Positions 22,543-33,959 of a DNA stretch of 64,000 nt are shown here, piece by piece. Where the stretch lies: positions 954,673-1,018,672 of the forward strand of contig NC_133479.1 in assembly GCF_025370935.1 (NCBI RefSeq), given 5' to 3'. Source of the stretch: Choristoneura fumiferana (Eukaryota; Arthropoda; Insecta; Lepidoptera; Tortricidae). Under the pieces are notes generated by a model. It saw only the letters and a list, made by a program, of their open reading frames with translations. It did no database searches and was not told the origin of the DNA. The translations under genes were made by a program, and so were the position numbers. Each line of letters begins with the position of its first letter. Within the stretch, counting starts at the first letter, position 1.

Positions 22543-22721
22543 ATTATGATGGGCAAAGTTGCTGGTAAACGCGGTGTTGGCCGAAGAAAAAAAGTCCTGG
22601 TTGGACTGGAGTCACGAGTACTGCTGAGCTGTTCCACCTCACGAAGGACAAGAAGAAATATTCTGAGTTGACGGCCAACCTTCAGTTATTGGAGAGGCAC
22701 CACAAGAAGAAGAAGAAGTGA
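22543..22721 (+). pseudogene. LINE ORF2 C-terminal fragment
   Basis: The plus strand encodes MMGKVAGKRGVGRRKK and, after a shift near 22598, TGVTSTAELFHLTKDKKK, then a lysine-rich end and TGA at 22719-22721. The arrangement of G-K-R-G-x-G-R-x-K-x-S-W then L-F-H-L and a lysine-rich tail is typical of the ORF2 C-terminus of several insect non-LTR retrotransposons. The fragment is 5'-truncated and frameshifted. Assignment to one clade is not possible from this piece. Confidence 0.7.
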
Positions 22722-22729
22722 TAAATCAT

Positions 22730-24280
22730 AAGAAAATAATTATGCAAGCGGTGTACCTAATATTTTTGTAAAAGTGAAATCGTAATGTTGAACCTGTAAC
22801 GAGATTTTAGGCTTAGTATTATGCTTTAATTCGTTAATTTATTATTATGTCCGGCTTTGCTTAATTGGCCTATAAAACTTGTAATGGCTGTTTTATGTTA
22901 AAATTAGAGATTCTCCATAAAATATTTTGGATTTGTATTACTTTAATTAAAACACGCGTTCAAAAAAAGCTCTTTTTACGTATCATTTTACCTTAATTTT
23001 ATAACTAGGTTATTTGTTAAATCTTGTAAAGTATTCTTTTACTTTTTGCAGTGCTTGCTAAATCTTTTATATCGTTTATTTTTTAAATGCCAAGCCAATA
23101 TTGTAAGTAATTCGTTATTAATGATTATTAAAATGTTGTTGACGTCAAATATAGGTAAGTATGTTTCCATTTCTTCACTTTATTTTATTGCAATTTAAAT
23201 ATGGTATTGGAATAATCTAATCTATCAGACGATAATTAAACCTATGACGGACCCATAATAGGAAGCCTTAAAGCCTTAAAATCTACAATCTAAAGACTTT
23301 ACTGTAAGCTTGGCCGAATGTAAATTGACGTAGTCCATATTATTACAAATTTCCGATACCCCACCTGTTCCAATATCTCACAGCTTACGTAGCAAATGCA
23401 TTGCATATTCATACACTGAAGCTGTGAGCGTTACATGGATATAAGTAGGGGAAAACAAGCCATGTTGTCATATGTCTCGATCCAGTTTCCATTGGGCTCG
23501 TGCGTGATGAAGTTTGGATCCCGTTGATAGCATTGATTTTGTGTTGTGAGGGTTAACCGGGGTGTGACGAAGAAGAGGGTTAATGTATTAAAAGCTGGTC
23601 CGACTTTCATTGCACTAGATTCACAAAACATGCCAACAGTACTAAGACGTTTAAATTAATGTTGAGGCTCCAGCTCACAGATATAGATTCTAATCTATAT
23701 CTCCCGCTCATGGACCAATAACAGGTATGCAACAGCATGGATCATGTTCACTAAAGTACACTTACAAGTAAAAGTATAAGACCGTTGTAACCAACATAGA
23801 TTTAGATTGTCTTGTAAGATTACATTACATTTCATTGACTATATTTTCTTAAAAAAATAACGGAAGGAAGAAAAAGTTAGCAGTTATTTTTTTTATTCTT
23901 TATTGTTTTGTTACTTTTAATACTTTGACGCTCCCGAGAGGTAAAAAATATACTCAGCGGCACAAAATTTGACCCATTCTACATACGAAATTAACTATTA
24001 ATGCATACATTTGAGGGCCAGATTTTTCCACTCTGTATACATATCTTATATGTGTAATGTATCCCTATTTGGTCACCTATCTTGGTCACGCCTTAACGTG
24101 AGAACGATTTTACCGATATCATTCATCTTTTCCTTTTTTGTTATGAATAACATCATGCATCTGATGCATTTTACATGTCATTGAAACTAAAGTCTAAAGT
24201 TTAGTCAGCAGCAGTGCTGGACATGTAATGTGCAAGCAGTGAAAGTATTAATATTGTTTGATCTCTTTAAAAAAAAACTA
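22730..24280. other. Unassigned AT-rich DNA with one MITE relic
   Basis: No gene recognised. At 23951-24040 the segment CTCAGCGGCACAAAATTTGA to GGGCCAGATTTTTCC resembles 61679-61774 and is probably a relic of the same small element. Confidence 0.45.
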
Positions 24281-24282
24281 CT

Positions 24283-24336
24283 TGGTTTAAGTCCCATATA
24301 TATATCCCACTGCTAGTCACAGGACCTCTCCTAATA
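24283..24336 (-). mobile_element. SINE-A 3' fragment
   Basis: Contains TATCCCACTGCTAGTCACAG and GACCTCTCC, a mutated form of the 3' signature of SINE-A. Only about 50 bp remain. Confidence 0.5.
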
Positions 24337-24697
24337 TCTTTTTATTTCTATAATAAAAATGGTTCGTAGTGATTTTCTTCGCACTACTTATAATAAATTG
24401 CGCAACTTCAAACAAAGCAAAATAACCGTCGACTTCCGTATCCCAGACAGTGGTACTAAAGGCTCTAGCCGGCTCGCCGCATCGATCGCCAGGTGAGCAC
24501 ACTAGTCTAGCTGGTCTAGTCTAGCCGCTTCCGGGGTGAAGGAACTCTCATCTACGGGGGGGGAGGGGGTGTTTTGTGACGCCAGTTTTAAACACCCTTT
24601 GTTGGATAAAGGGAAAATGGTGGTGGAAAAATATTCCTTTCTTGTAGAGCGTTTTGAATTTAAGTTGCCTTTGTATCTTACTAATTGGGTAATTAAT

Positions 24698-24905
24698 TAG
24701 TCGGTGGTATAGCTTAGTAGTTTAGCCTTTGGGCTATTAAGTTATTAGGAAGGTTGTGGGTTCACCCAGGCTGGCGCCTTGTGAGTTTTTCGGAATTTAG
24801 GTGCGAAATTATACTTGAAATTTACCATGAGCTGTTTAGTGTAAGACAGTGGGAGGTGAAGCATTTCAATTATGAGTGCTCATCAGTGAGTCTTCCAAGA
24901 TGATG
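24698..24905 (+). mobile_element. SINE-A copy, 5' part
   Basis: The tRNA-like head is recognisable: GGTATAGCTTAGTAGTTTAG and a B-box-like GTGGGTTCACCC. The body follows with GTGAGTTTTTCGGAATTTAG and AAATTTACCATGAGC. The 3' part is lost. Confidence 0.65.
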
Positions 24906-24977
24906 AATTAGGTATCTTACTTTGAATATGACATTTAAGATCATTAATTCAATACTAATATCCTAAATGCAAAAGAC

Positions 24978-25160
24978 TCTTTTTTTTATTGGATTGGATG
25001 GCAAACGGGCAAGTGGGTCTCCTGATGGTAAGAGATCACCACCGCCCATAAACATCTGCAACACAAGGGGTATTGCAGATGCGTTGCCAACCTACAGGCC
25101 TAATATGGGATACCTCAAGTGCCAGTAATTTCACCGGCTGTCTTACTCTCCACGCCGAAA
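24978..25160 (-). repeat. Repeat D copy
   Basis: In plus-strand orientation it contains GGATGGCAAACGGGCAAGTG, ACCACCGCCCATAAACATCT and GATGCGTTGCCAACCTACAG. It is the reverse of 42190-42345. The 93-residue frame over it is not a gene. Confidence 0.7.
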
Positions 25161-25569
25161 CACGACTCTGTCTGTCTGTTACCTTGTCTCGCTTAAGCCG
25201 CAAATCCGATTTAGATGAAATATGTTTTAGTTTGAGATCCTGAGACGAACATAGGATACTCGTAGAACGTAGTACGTAGAACGAGGTAGTGATAAGCGAA
25301 TTATTCGCGATCAACATCTAGTCGTATATAAATTATTTATTTGTGCTACCTACTAAACTAATAGACCACATTTCATGTATTTCACAAGCGATAATACAAC
25401 CCAAGAAGAATGGACAAGTATCATGTTAGACAAATACTTGTAAATGCCAAGAGCGCGGCGCGTCCTACATAAGGAGTACCTAAATATTTATTATTTACTT
25501 ACGAACAGACGGCACTGAGACGCGGTTCTTTTGACGCAGCAAGACTAAACAAGATTTAGCTGAACTAAA

Positions 25570-25770
25570 AGAATTTCCTTGCTCACCCGCAACCTTACGA
25601 TAGCTAAGCTTATGCAAAATATGCGTGTTCATGCAGTTCCTCCACCTCCAGAACACACACAAATCACACAAACCCATCTATCACCACCACCACACTACAC
25701 TGACGCGTTTCGAACTCAACCAGAGCTCATCTTCAGAGTGACACAACCGTACACCATGCTACCAGTTGTA
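25570..25770 (+). repeat. Repeat E copy
   Basis: Colinear with 58320-58515: CTCACCCGCAACC, GTGTTCATGCAGTTCCTCCA, ACTGACGCGTTTCGAACTCA and CAGAGCTCATCTTCAGAG. The motif CTCCGCAAAGTAACGCCTGA, found at the 5' side of the 58.3-kb copy, occurs here reversed just after the element, at about 25797-25820. Confidence 0.65.
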
Positions 25771-26013
25771 CCAGGTGTGGTGTTTCATTGATATGGACCT
25801 CCGCAAAGTAACGCCTGATTCAATAAAAGATTTAGCTGTCTTGTGCCTTTTGGAGACTCCCTTGTCCTGACCTGTCTTATGTATAACCTTTTATCACAAT
25901 ACACGTAACAAGGCAGTAGATCGACTCTGCCGTATTCTTGAGATTTATACCTACGGTCCCGCGGAGCGCTAGGGTTGGCAACAACCCTAATGGCGAACAA
26001 AATTAATCATCTA

Positions 26014-26205
26014 ATGTTGACTCCTTAGACATATTTACTCTTTGGACATTTTGACACTTGGACCTATTACTCATTGGACATTTTGACACTTGGATATATT
26101 GACTCTTTGGACATTTTGACTCCTTGGACATATTGACTCCTTGGACGTTTTGATCCTTGGACATATTGACTCCTTGGACATTTTGAGACTTGGACATAGT
26201 GCCTT
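26014..26205. repeat. Minisatellite, period about 17 bp
   Basis: About eleven degenerate units of the form TTGACTCCTTGGACATA, alternating TATTGAC and TTTTGAC versions. It translates on the minus strand as a repetitive MSK/QNVQGVN-like frame, which is a by-product of the repeat. Confidence 0.85.
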
Positions 26206-26784
26206 GGAAGGGTATCGAACTTTAAAAAACGAAAGGAATTATTATTTCTTTAAAATTGTGTTAAGAATACTTATGGCTCTCCATTACTGGAGGGAAGTCT
26301 GCCGTCAGCTCTGCGAACTGTTTCCGGTCCCTAGCCAAGCGAAATAGCTCTTTATAATACTTAACTTATATCTCAGAAAATAACAATGATAGGAAGCTGA
26401 AACTTAGAGGAAATAAATACTCCTGGGTCATATTTAAGTGCGCATATTACAAAAATACAGTAGACATTTGATGAAAAGGTGGCTTTTCCATGCAATCACG
26501 GCTACGCTTTTTATCGTTTTTCTTTGAACCTCTGCATTGCTGGCACAGAAAGTCAAGTACTTTGTAGCATTATCCTATTTAATTACATACTTCGGTCGCT
26601 TGGATGTTAAAGTAAAGCGACAGGGTATTATCGGAGTTTGCCTCATTAAGACTGTTGTTTTGAACGTTACGGTTATCATTTCTCATTTAAGGCGAGTAAT
26701 GAGGTGGTAAGACTTGGGAGTTGTTAATTTTGTGCCCCGTTAAGGCTTTATATAGACAGTGCGGGAGGGGACGTGCTTAAATCC

Positions 26785-27008
26785 GTACTTACTTAATATT
26801 ATAAATGCGAAAGTGTGTCTGTTTATATTTTTGTATGTTTGTTTGTGTTTATGTTTGTCCGACTTTCACGTCGAAACGGAGCGGCGGATCGACGTGATTT
26901 TTGGCATAGAGATAGTTCATGGACCCGAGAGTGACATAGGAAACTTTTTATTCCGAAAAAATGCAATCGAATTCCATGCGGGCGAAGCCGCGGGCAAAAG
27001 CTAGTGGG
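26785..27008 (-). repeat. Repeat F copy, well preserved
   Basis: Starts TTAATATTATAAATGCGAAA, has GATCGACGTGATTTTTGGCA, and ends GGGCGAAGCCGCGGGCAAAA then GCTAGT. The same sequence in reverse occurs at 9536-9745. The 81- and 75-residue frames over it are shadows of the repeat. Confidence 0.8.
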
Positions 27009-27141
27009 TATATAAAAGTTTTTAGAGGATGACGAACGAAAACATAACAATCATTTGATATAATGTATAATTCGGTGAAAAGTTTAATAAGATTGACGAG
27101 CTTTTCGCTCGTGCGTTCTTCAGATTGGTTTTGGTTAGGTT

Positions 27142-27287
27142 AGAGGCTTTATTGTCTAACACACTTGCTTTCACAAACGTTTTCATCACTTCTTTCTGTC
27201 ACACGGCATAAGACGAGGGTAGAAAGAGATGAGATGATAAATGCGATCGCGAACGTCAGCGCGTTAGACATAGACATAACGGCCTCA
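27142..27287. mobile_element. Small TIR MITE, GAGGC family
   Basis: Left end GAGGCTTTATTGTCTAACAC and right end complement GAGGCCGTTATGTCTATGTC. The core has TTTCTGTCACACGGCATAAG. The core and left end recur around 32196-32735, split by a LINE fragment. Confidence 0.65.
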
Positions 27288-28317
27288 GGTTTGTTTCATA
27301 ATATAACGCTCCTTAAAAGTTTGCCGTTTAAATTAGACAATAGAGTGAAAGTGTCGTAGTTTTTAAAAAGAAATTCCTACGATATGTACTTCACATTGAT
27401 TTTTTTATAGCTACTGTGCCCAACGGATGCAAAGCAATCTCTGCAACCCATGGACATTTGCGAATATGCCGGTGTCGCATTGCCAGCTTTTTAGATAGAG
27501 ATAGACTCCTTTATTGAAGCCTCCCTCTCATGCCGAAGCTATTCGGGAACTCCGCCGAGGTAGGTTTATTGTACAACTTAAGTATTGTAGAGCAAAAAGT
27601 TACGAGTAAACTGGAGGAGCGCCAACTGTCCGTAAAATGTTAATGGAAGAATTCCTCCTGTGCAAGCTCAAGCAGTGCAGTTGGACAATTTTAACCTACG
27701 AGCTACGGTGTGTGTATTACTGTAAAAAGTTTCGGTCTATTAAAACCTTTTAACCTTATTCTAATAAAACAACAAGCTGCGAGCAATCAGTCTGTTAATT
27801 GACGTCCCATTCCATTGTGTGCTGCAGGTGCATTAGCGATACTTACGCCAAACTGTCATGTTCATACTAGCATTTACACGTGACTTTGCTCGCCTGGAAC
27901 GGTTTGGTCTGGCAGTTGCATTGAATTTCCAGGATTTCACTCAATTCTCGTGAATTACGAAATGCTAAATCGAGACTAAATTGTTTCTGGCATCTGGACA
28001 TAAAAGAGAAAAAATGTATGCTGACTACTTTTTTAAAGGTCTTTGGTACCTACCTATTACTTGCTCTAGAGTATTTCGCTCAAATCGTGGAAATCGAATT
28101 TAATCCACTTCCAGAAAGATTGACTTAAATGTATAAACAAGTAAGTGAGATGAGAGTGCAAATTTTAGTCGACGAAAACAATGGTCAGGATTTTTTTTAC
28201 AAACGCGTTTCGCCATGTTTCTTTGTTTAAGAGTTGTTTTCTTATGTTGTAGGAATGAGAATAGTAAACAGATCTAGGTACTGTTTAAATTGAATATCAA
28301 ATACGGAACCAAAACAT

Positions 28318-28571
28318 TGAGCATGTTTTAACCGAAAACATTTGATCAGGAAAAATTCTTCATCTCATATTCTCGTTACAATAATTTATAGTTAGGTATA
28401 TTTATGTAGTTTTTATTAATTTTGTTTCCTATCATATTATTTTATCTTGTGTTGTGAATAAATAAAAGTTTTTTTATTGTTAAATAATTTATTATTTGAT
28501 TTCAACATTTCATTATTATTTTTTTCTGTTGCAGGTAAGAACGAAATATCGACGCGTATCGAATCGTGAGT
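28318..28571 (+). repeat. Duplicated block containing adjoining splice-like signals, copy 1
   Basis: Homologous to about 39308-39459. The best conserved part is TTTCTGTTGCAGGTAAG (acceptor AG at 28533-28534, GT at 28535), followed by ATATCGACGCGTATCGAATC and GTGAGTA. A retroelement tail is inserted at 28390-28483. The origin of the block is unknown. Confidence 0.5.
28390..28483 (+). mobile_element. Retroelement 3' tail with 9-bp target duplication
   Basis: Ends TTGTGTTGTGAATAAATAAA plus a T/A-rich tail. ATAATTTAT is repeated at 28381-28389 and 28484-28492. The related block at 39308-39459 has the uninterrupted sequence. Confidence 0.65.
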
Positions 28572-28597
28572 AATGAGTATGAACGTTGATAAATAAA

Positions 28598-28742
28598 TAT
28601 CACGGGACAATTCACACCAATTGACCTAGTCCCAAAGTAAGCTTAGCAAAGCTTGTGTTATGGGTACTAAGCAACGGATAAATATAATTATATAGATATA
28701 GATACATACTTAAATAACTATTAAACACCCAAGACCCGAGAG
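28598..28742 (-). mobile_element. SINE-B, 5'-truncated
   Basis: Colinear with 30536-30700: CACACCAATTGACCTAGTCC, AAGCAACGGATAAATATAAT, TTAAACACCCAAGACCCGAG. The tRNA-like head is missing. The end at 28742 passes into unrelated DNA. Confidence 0.75.
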
Positions 28743-29288
28743 CCAGGGGGCCGGGAAGCAGGAGCGACCAGCGGTAAAATGGTATTATGTGCGGTAGTTT
28801 AGGTATCTCTGTTTTACAGGGAATACAATACATTTATTAAAAAAGTGCAGCTACCATCACCTACCTTGTCATTCGTACTATTTTAATCCAAAGTTTTAAG
28901 TTGTAATTCGTAGTATTTTTTGAATATTAGCAGTTTATTTTCGTATTTAGAGCCAACTTTGCGATTTTTTTCTATAGAGAAAATTTTACCGAATCGTGTT
29001 TTCGCCACTGGACGTCAGTAGAGTTAGCCCTTAACTTTGCTGTATATGAGTTTCAAAGGGATTGCTGCAGTCGTGTTGATAAATTTAGAGGATCATACTA
29101 AGCAAATTGAGATACTGTAGGCCCTTGACATACTGCAAATCACTACACCCGCCATTTTGTTAATCGGTCATCTTGATTTCAAACCATTCCTGTAATGTCC
29201 TCCGTCTTATCTCGAAGGCAGTGTTTTATCTAACCATTTGCGGGTTGATAAATCTAAACCTTATACTGTTGAATAAACGTTCATGACG

Positions 29289-29717
29289 CAATGAGGGCTA
29301 TCGCGAATGAATTCGCCGCTAGAGGCGCTAGTGTAGCGTGAGGTCTCCGAAATGTCAAATCTCATAGTTTTTGGGTGAGCTACGCGGGTTTATTTATAAT
29401 TAGAATAATTTTGTGAATATTTTGCATTATCTGAAATTAATTATGGCAAATATGCGTTCCGGGGCAATGAATGTCTGTGTTTTGAGACAGTTTTGTCTTT
29501 CGGAAACCTTTGTCCTCCCTTTTTTCCGAACAAAACGGGGACTATGCAACACTGTGGCATGCTCGATATTTTTATGGTACGGTTTTAAGGTGTATTAAAT
29601 ATGATTTTAATCTAAACTTTGTTTTCACGCCCGTAATAACAGACTTTGAAAGCCATACTTAAAAACCTCACGCAACAGTGCGCCATCTAGTGAGACATAA
29701 AACGATAGCCCTCATTG
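29289..29717 (+). mobile_element. 429-bp TIR MITE, copy 1
   Basis: Inverted ends CAATGAGGGCTATCG and CGATAGCCCTCATTG. The subterminal GCCGCTAGAGGCGCTAGTG is nearly palindromic. A 61-codon frame inside (29413-29598) is conserved in the second copy only because the whole element is. CAATG/CAGTG ends suggest hAT, but no 8-bp duplication is visible. Confidence 0.85.
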
Positions 29718-30074
29718 GTCCAGTCGCACGAAATTATGTCATCCAACGGAGCCGGTAATGACGTGATGATATACAGGCGGGGGGAGTTTGAAAAATAATA
29801 TAAAATATTGGGTGACCTTGAAATATAAAAACAATACAGAAAGTTGAGATATTAGTGCAATGAATAAAATGACTGTCTAAAATATTTTAGACATTATTCA
29901 TAATCTGCAAAATGCCTGATTTTAACCAATAGTATTATTTTTCTAACATATCTCAAGCCAGAAGCCTTCAAGATAGATGTAAGAAAAATTGCTTTTACAA
30001 GCTTTATTTAACTCGCTCTGTTGTTGTTTTTTCCAGTGGTCGGATTGACTTTAAATTTGGTGAACATTATGTAA

Positions 30075-30184
30075 AGCCGAGCTCAGACTTGCAAGAAAAA
30101 TCGTGTGCCAACGAGTTTGTAGCGGTCAATCGAGCGCCCGCAATGCAATTTGCACGATTTTTCTTGCTAGTCTAAACTCAGCTT
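30075..30184. mobile_element. Palindromic MITE, GACTTGCAAGAAAAATCG family
   Basis: Left arm AGCCGAGCTCAGACTTGCAA, then GAAAAATCGTG. The right arm complement is AAGCTGAGTTTAGACTAGCA, then AGAAAAATCGTGC. One arm of a related element is at 38812-38855. Confidence 0.75.
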
Positions 30185-30535
30185 AATTGGATGCCACGAT
30201 TTTTCAAACTTAAAGATGCACAGGTAAACCAGCCAACACTGGGAAACTCCTCGGTATTCTTGCTATAGTTGAATGACGATGCAAGTACAATCAACAAAAA
30301 ACGCTTGTATTCAAAATGCATTTTTTAACAGAAACTTTTTATTACTTACAGCATGATAAAAGTTAACGTTACGGTCCCCATTATTGCTTCGATGCGCAAG
30401 TTGAAGTAAAACGGCTGAAATACGAAACTTTAAGTATTGCGGCGTTGTTAAAAGTTATGAACCTGCTTATCGTACCCGACGGTAAACATTGTTCCTTAGC
30501 CTGGCATTAAGAATACGAAGTGCCTTAAAATGAAA

Positions 30536-30790
30536 TAAATAAAAATATCATGGGACACTTGACACCAATTGACCTAGTCCCAAACTAAGCAAAGCTTGTA
30601 CCATGGATACTAGGCAACGGATAAACATACTTATATAGATAAATACATACTCAAATACATATTAAACATCCAAGATCCGAGAGCAAACATTCGTATTATT
30701 CATACAAATATCTGCTCCGGCCGGGAATCGAACCCGGGACCTCAAGCTTCGTAGTCAGGTTCTCTAACCACTTGGCTATCCGGTTGCTAC
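30536..30790 (-). mobile_element. SINE-B, full length
   Basis: On the minus strand it starts with a tRNA-like head: A-box region GGATAGCCAAGTGGTTAGAG and B box GGTTCGATTCC. The body then has ATTTGTATGAATAATACGAA and GGTCAATTGGTGTCAAGTGT, and the 3' end is CCCATGATATTTTTATTTAT. This is a well-known lepidopteran SINE layout. The head is a retroposed tRNA relic, not a functional tRNA gene. Confidence 0.85.
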
Positions 30791-31289
30791 TAATAATGTA
30801 AACCCCACGCGTGTTTGTTTGTTACTCATTCTCGCTAAAACGGCTGGATGAATTTGGATAACATTTAGTATGTAGAAAGCAGGACGTCTAGAATAATACT
30901 TGCTACTTTTAATTCCGAAATTCCCACGAGATTCGTGTAAAATTTCTAAATCAAGAAACAAGAATTTTTACACGGGTTAACACCCAACAACGTACAACGA
31001 ACTCATATAAGTATGTATACAGAATGGAAAATAACACGCTACTTTCTTACTTCACGTGGCGGTCGTTTTTTCCACATGAGGGTTGAATTACTGACGCAGA
31101 GATTTCTGCAGGTGGGGAAAATTGTCTGCTTACACTGGATTTTTATAAATACGACCGTTTTAACAGCGTAGGTATAATTTTGAGACATGCCTAATTTGTA
31201 CGCAATCCTCAGTGCATACATCCGACTCTTGCGAGTTTTCTTTAAGTTATAAGCAACTAAGGAACTTGGTCATAATTCACGGGACTCAA

Positions 31290-31930
31290 TTATTTAATAA
31301 CGGCCAGTACACTAGTACGTGCCTCTACTGCCCCTACCGGCGGAGCGGCGAGTGTGTTCTCTGTTCATTGCGCGGCCGAATCGCTCACTGTTGTAAGCAA
31401 TTGGTATCTTATTTTATAGAATATACCCGTTTATTAATAAGATGTTTATTATAAAATGTGTTTTGTTATTAATTATTAATGTTAGCAAAATTATTACCAA
31501 TTATTTGTTATATTTTTTGATGACAAACTTGTCATTAGTAGTAAAACGATTTCTGAACGTATATTATTGGCGGGTAGTTTTAGAGGCCGCCACTTGTACT
31601 GGATCGCTATTGGTCCATACGTTTGAGTGAGACATTTAAAATATAGTCCGTTCGGAAATGGTTTTCGTCAGGCAGTCGGTTATGATCTTTCTAAGCGGAA
31701 CACTAGTAGGTACTAGTGGAGTTAGATGGTTGTAAGTTGAAGGTTGGCTATTTGAAGGATTAAAGAAGGTTGGTTGATTGGAGAACTGTGTTTTCATCGG
31801 ACATCACATCACCCATTACTGGCTGGCGGTGCGAGGTTTAATACTGTATAGCAGTTACCTCGCATCACACGCAATGAATAGAGAAAACGATGTCCGCGCC
31901 AGCAGCCGCAACAACAGTCCGTCTTCTGGT
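31290..31930. repeat. Two pieces of an unnamed CATTGCGTGTG repeat
   Basis: Pieces at about 31330-31390 (GGCGAGTGTGTTCTCTGTTC) and 31800-31920 (CACACGCAATGAATAGAGAA) match both arms of the longer structure at 57648-57802. They are in opposite orientations. The family is unknown. Confidence 0.45.
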
Positions 31931-32195
31931 ACTACAACTAGTAAGTATTCGGAGTTTTGTTTGTCCCGACTCGCTGATATTTACGAGTGTACTTCATCAC
32001 CGTCTCGTCGGATGATTTACAAACGGAAATGAAAACTTGGGAATGATAACTACGCTTGAATTAAAGTGGTAAAAAAACACTAGTTATTTAAGAAAATTGT
32101 ACTTGTAAAACAGTCAAATTTATGATTGTTTTTCGGAATATATTTAAGGCCGTCATTTTTAAAAAAACAATGAATCTTGATTCAGTTGTTAAACC

Positions 32196-32735
32196 CGAGG
32201 CCGTATTGCCTAACACACTTGGAATTATTATTCAATCGTATGGCATTAGAAATATGTGGGCAATTAGAGAACAGCTCTGAGGTTGCTAAGCCAGGCAGCT
32301 ACGTCAGGAGTCAGATCGTCCAAGTCTTCAGCAGGTCTGGGGTAGGAATGAAGGGGACAGCGCCGGAAGATGTGCTCGATGGTTTGCTCCTCCTCACCGC
32401 AATCGCAGTGGAGAATCCCTCTAACCCCACTTATGTTGCAGGGAATAACAACGTCCATGCTCAGTTCTTAGCCTGTTCAAACGGCACCAGAGCTTGCGGT
32501 GCAAATCGAAACCTTTTGGCTTTATTGTGGGATCAGTTCAGTGTGTGTGTAGTGCGGATTTTCCCGCCATGGCAGTAGACCATTCAGCCTTCCACCTATC
32601 CGCGAGACTAAAGACTTGGAATGACAATCTTTTTCACCATTTCTTTCTGTCAAACGGTGTAGGATGAGGGTATAAAGAGACAGTAAACGCGATCTCGAGC
32701 GCTCGTGTGTTAGGTAGTAGTCACCGGTTCAAGCT
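32196..32735. mobile_element. GAGGC-family MITE split by a LINE fragment
   Basis: The left end GAGGCCGTATTGCCTAACAC matches 27142. After the LINE piece, TTTCTGTCAAACGGTGTAGG and AAACGCGATCTCGAGCGCTC match the core and right part of the 27-kb copy. The interpretation as one element with a nested insertion is inferred. Confidence 0.5.
32264..32606 (-). pseudogene. LINE ORF2 C-terminus, R1/Jockey-like, frameshifted
   Basis: The minus strand encodes in order LADRWKAEWSTAMAG, a shift, DPTIKPKGFDLHRKLW with RLNRLRTEHGRC, a second shift, and VRGILHCDCGEEEQTIEHIF with RRCP, ending in a TAA at 32264-32266. The C-D-C-G, QTxxH and C-P spacing is the cysteine-histidine motif at the end of ORF2 in R1- and Jockey-type LINEs. 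It lacks the catalytic RT domain and is dead. Family placement is by recognition of the C-terminal motif only. Confidence 0.75.
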
Positions 32736-32896
32736 TGACTTCGTTTAGCAAACACTAGAAGTTAAAGAAAAGTTGTAGCGGTCATACTTGGCTTTGCCAA
32801 AACTTGAGCTCCTGGCAATTTTGACCATCAACCAATAATGGACGTTCTTATTTAGCTATGCATATGTCATGCATAAGGTATGATATCCAGGTTGTG

Positions 32897-33004
32897 AACC
32901 CGTCGCGCGACCAACGTTAATGAGTGATCGAAACTAGTAACAAAAATTGACTAATCACGAGTACTTAGATATGCGCCACTGTGGCGCACGGCGTGCGACG
33001 GGTT
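32897..33004. mobile_element. Small TIR element, AACCCGTCGC ends
   Basis: Left end AACCCGTCGCGCG and right end CGTGCGACGGGTT pair over about 13 bp with one mismatch. The inner part has a short palindrome GCGCCACTGTGGCGC. Confidence 0.6.
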
Positions 33005-33141
33005 AAAAAGCTATTATGAAAAAAGTACCTACATGCGGCATCCTGAGGCGGCATCATGCGGCGATATATGACCCCATGTTGTAAACCTATGAACTTTACA
33101 CTGCGATCCTATATACCCTATGCCTATTACAAATGGTGGTT

Positions 33142-33265
33142 CATCATCATCATATCAGCTGTGAGACGTCCACTGTTGGACATAGGCCTCCCCCGTAGAC
33201 CTCCAGTTGGTTCGGCTGGAAGTGGCCTACATCCACCGTGAACCCGCGACTTTAATCAGGTCATC
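33142..33265 (-). mobile_element. SINE-C copy
   Basis: In plus orientation: ATATCAGCTGTGAGACGTCC, ACTGTTGGACATAGGCCTCC, GGTTCGGCTGGAAGTGGCCT and GTCATCTGTCCAT. It is the reverse of 36893-37003 and 52185-52320. Confidence 0.7.
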
Positions 33266-33644
33266 TGTCCATGTCGTTGGTTATATCGCTTCAAATGCCG
33301 TCTGCTCTAGATTATCTCGTAAAAGTTATTTTAAGCTAATTGCATCAACAAATGCCTTCCGCGAAATATTGTCACTGAAACGCGAAAGTTGAAAGTGCCC
33401 TTACAAAATCAATGTCAATCTATTAGAAGGTAATGAAAGAAAAATTTAGGGAAATTCTCTTAACGGGAAATCTCGTAACTTTCGAGTGAAACTTCTTTCG
33501 AAATTCGGAGCTTGTTTTATTTTGAACTAACTTTTTATATCGATTTTGGTCGCTCGGTTGTTTTTTGATGAAATTAATATAAGGAAGGACTGTTCAATTT
33601 ACTAAACTTTGGGCTAAAAGACTTTTGGGCGAACTCGACGCATA

Positions 33645-33912
33645 AAGGTGCGACCAAACCGCTGCTTAAAAAACGGTCACGGCACGGCACGGAATCGCAG
33701 TGACGCACCGTATGCGCACCGTTTTTATCGTATGCTCTCCACACCGCTGCTTAAAATACGGAATCGCAGTGACGTGCCGTAAACACCAGGACTTTACCGA
33801 ACAAAAGTCTTGTCGTTTACGGCCCGTCACTGCGACTCCGCACCGTTTGCGTATTTTAAGCAGCGGTGTGGTAAGCATGCAAAAAAATACGGTGCGTCAC
33901 GTGCTGGCACGT
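33645..33912. mobile_element. Palindromic MITE, CCGCTGCTTAAAATACG family
   Basis: The long inverted pair is 33730-33760 and 33850-33880, both containing CACACCGCTGCTTAAAATAC in opposite orientation. The outer end GGTGCGACCAAACCGCTGCT at 33645 repeats the same motif, so the element may be two nested or tandem copies. Frames on both strands here are by-products. Confidence 0.75.
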
Positions 33913-33959
33913 CTCTTTTTGTCACTTCGACAAGCTGCAAATCACATTTTTTTTTAATT

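Noticed and set aside
26003..26197. Repetitive protein of MSK/QNVQGVN type
   Set aside because: Direct translation of a 17-bp minisatellite. Unit length is not a multiple of three, so the frame drifts.
30715..30788. tRNA gene on minus strand
   Set aside because: It is the head of SINE-B. The body and 3' end follow in the known order.
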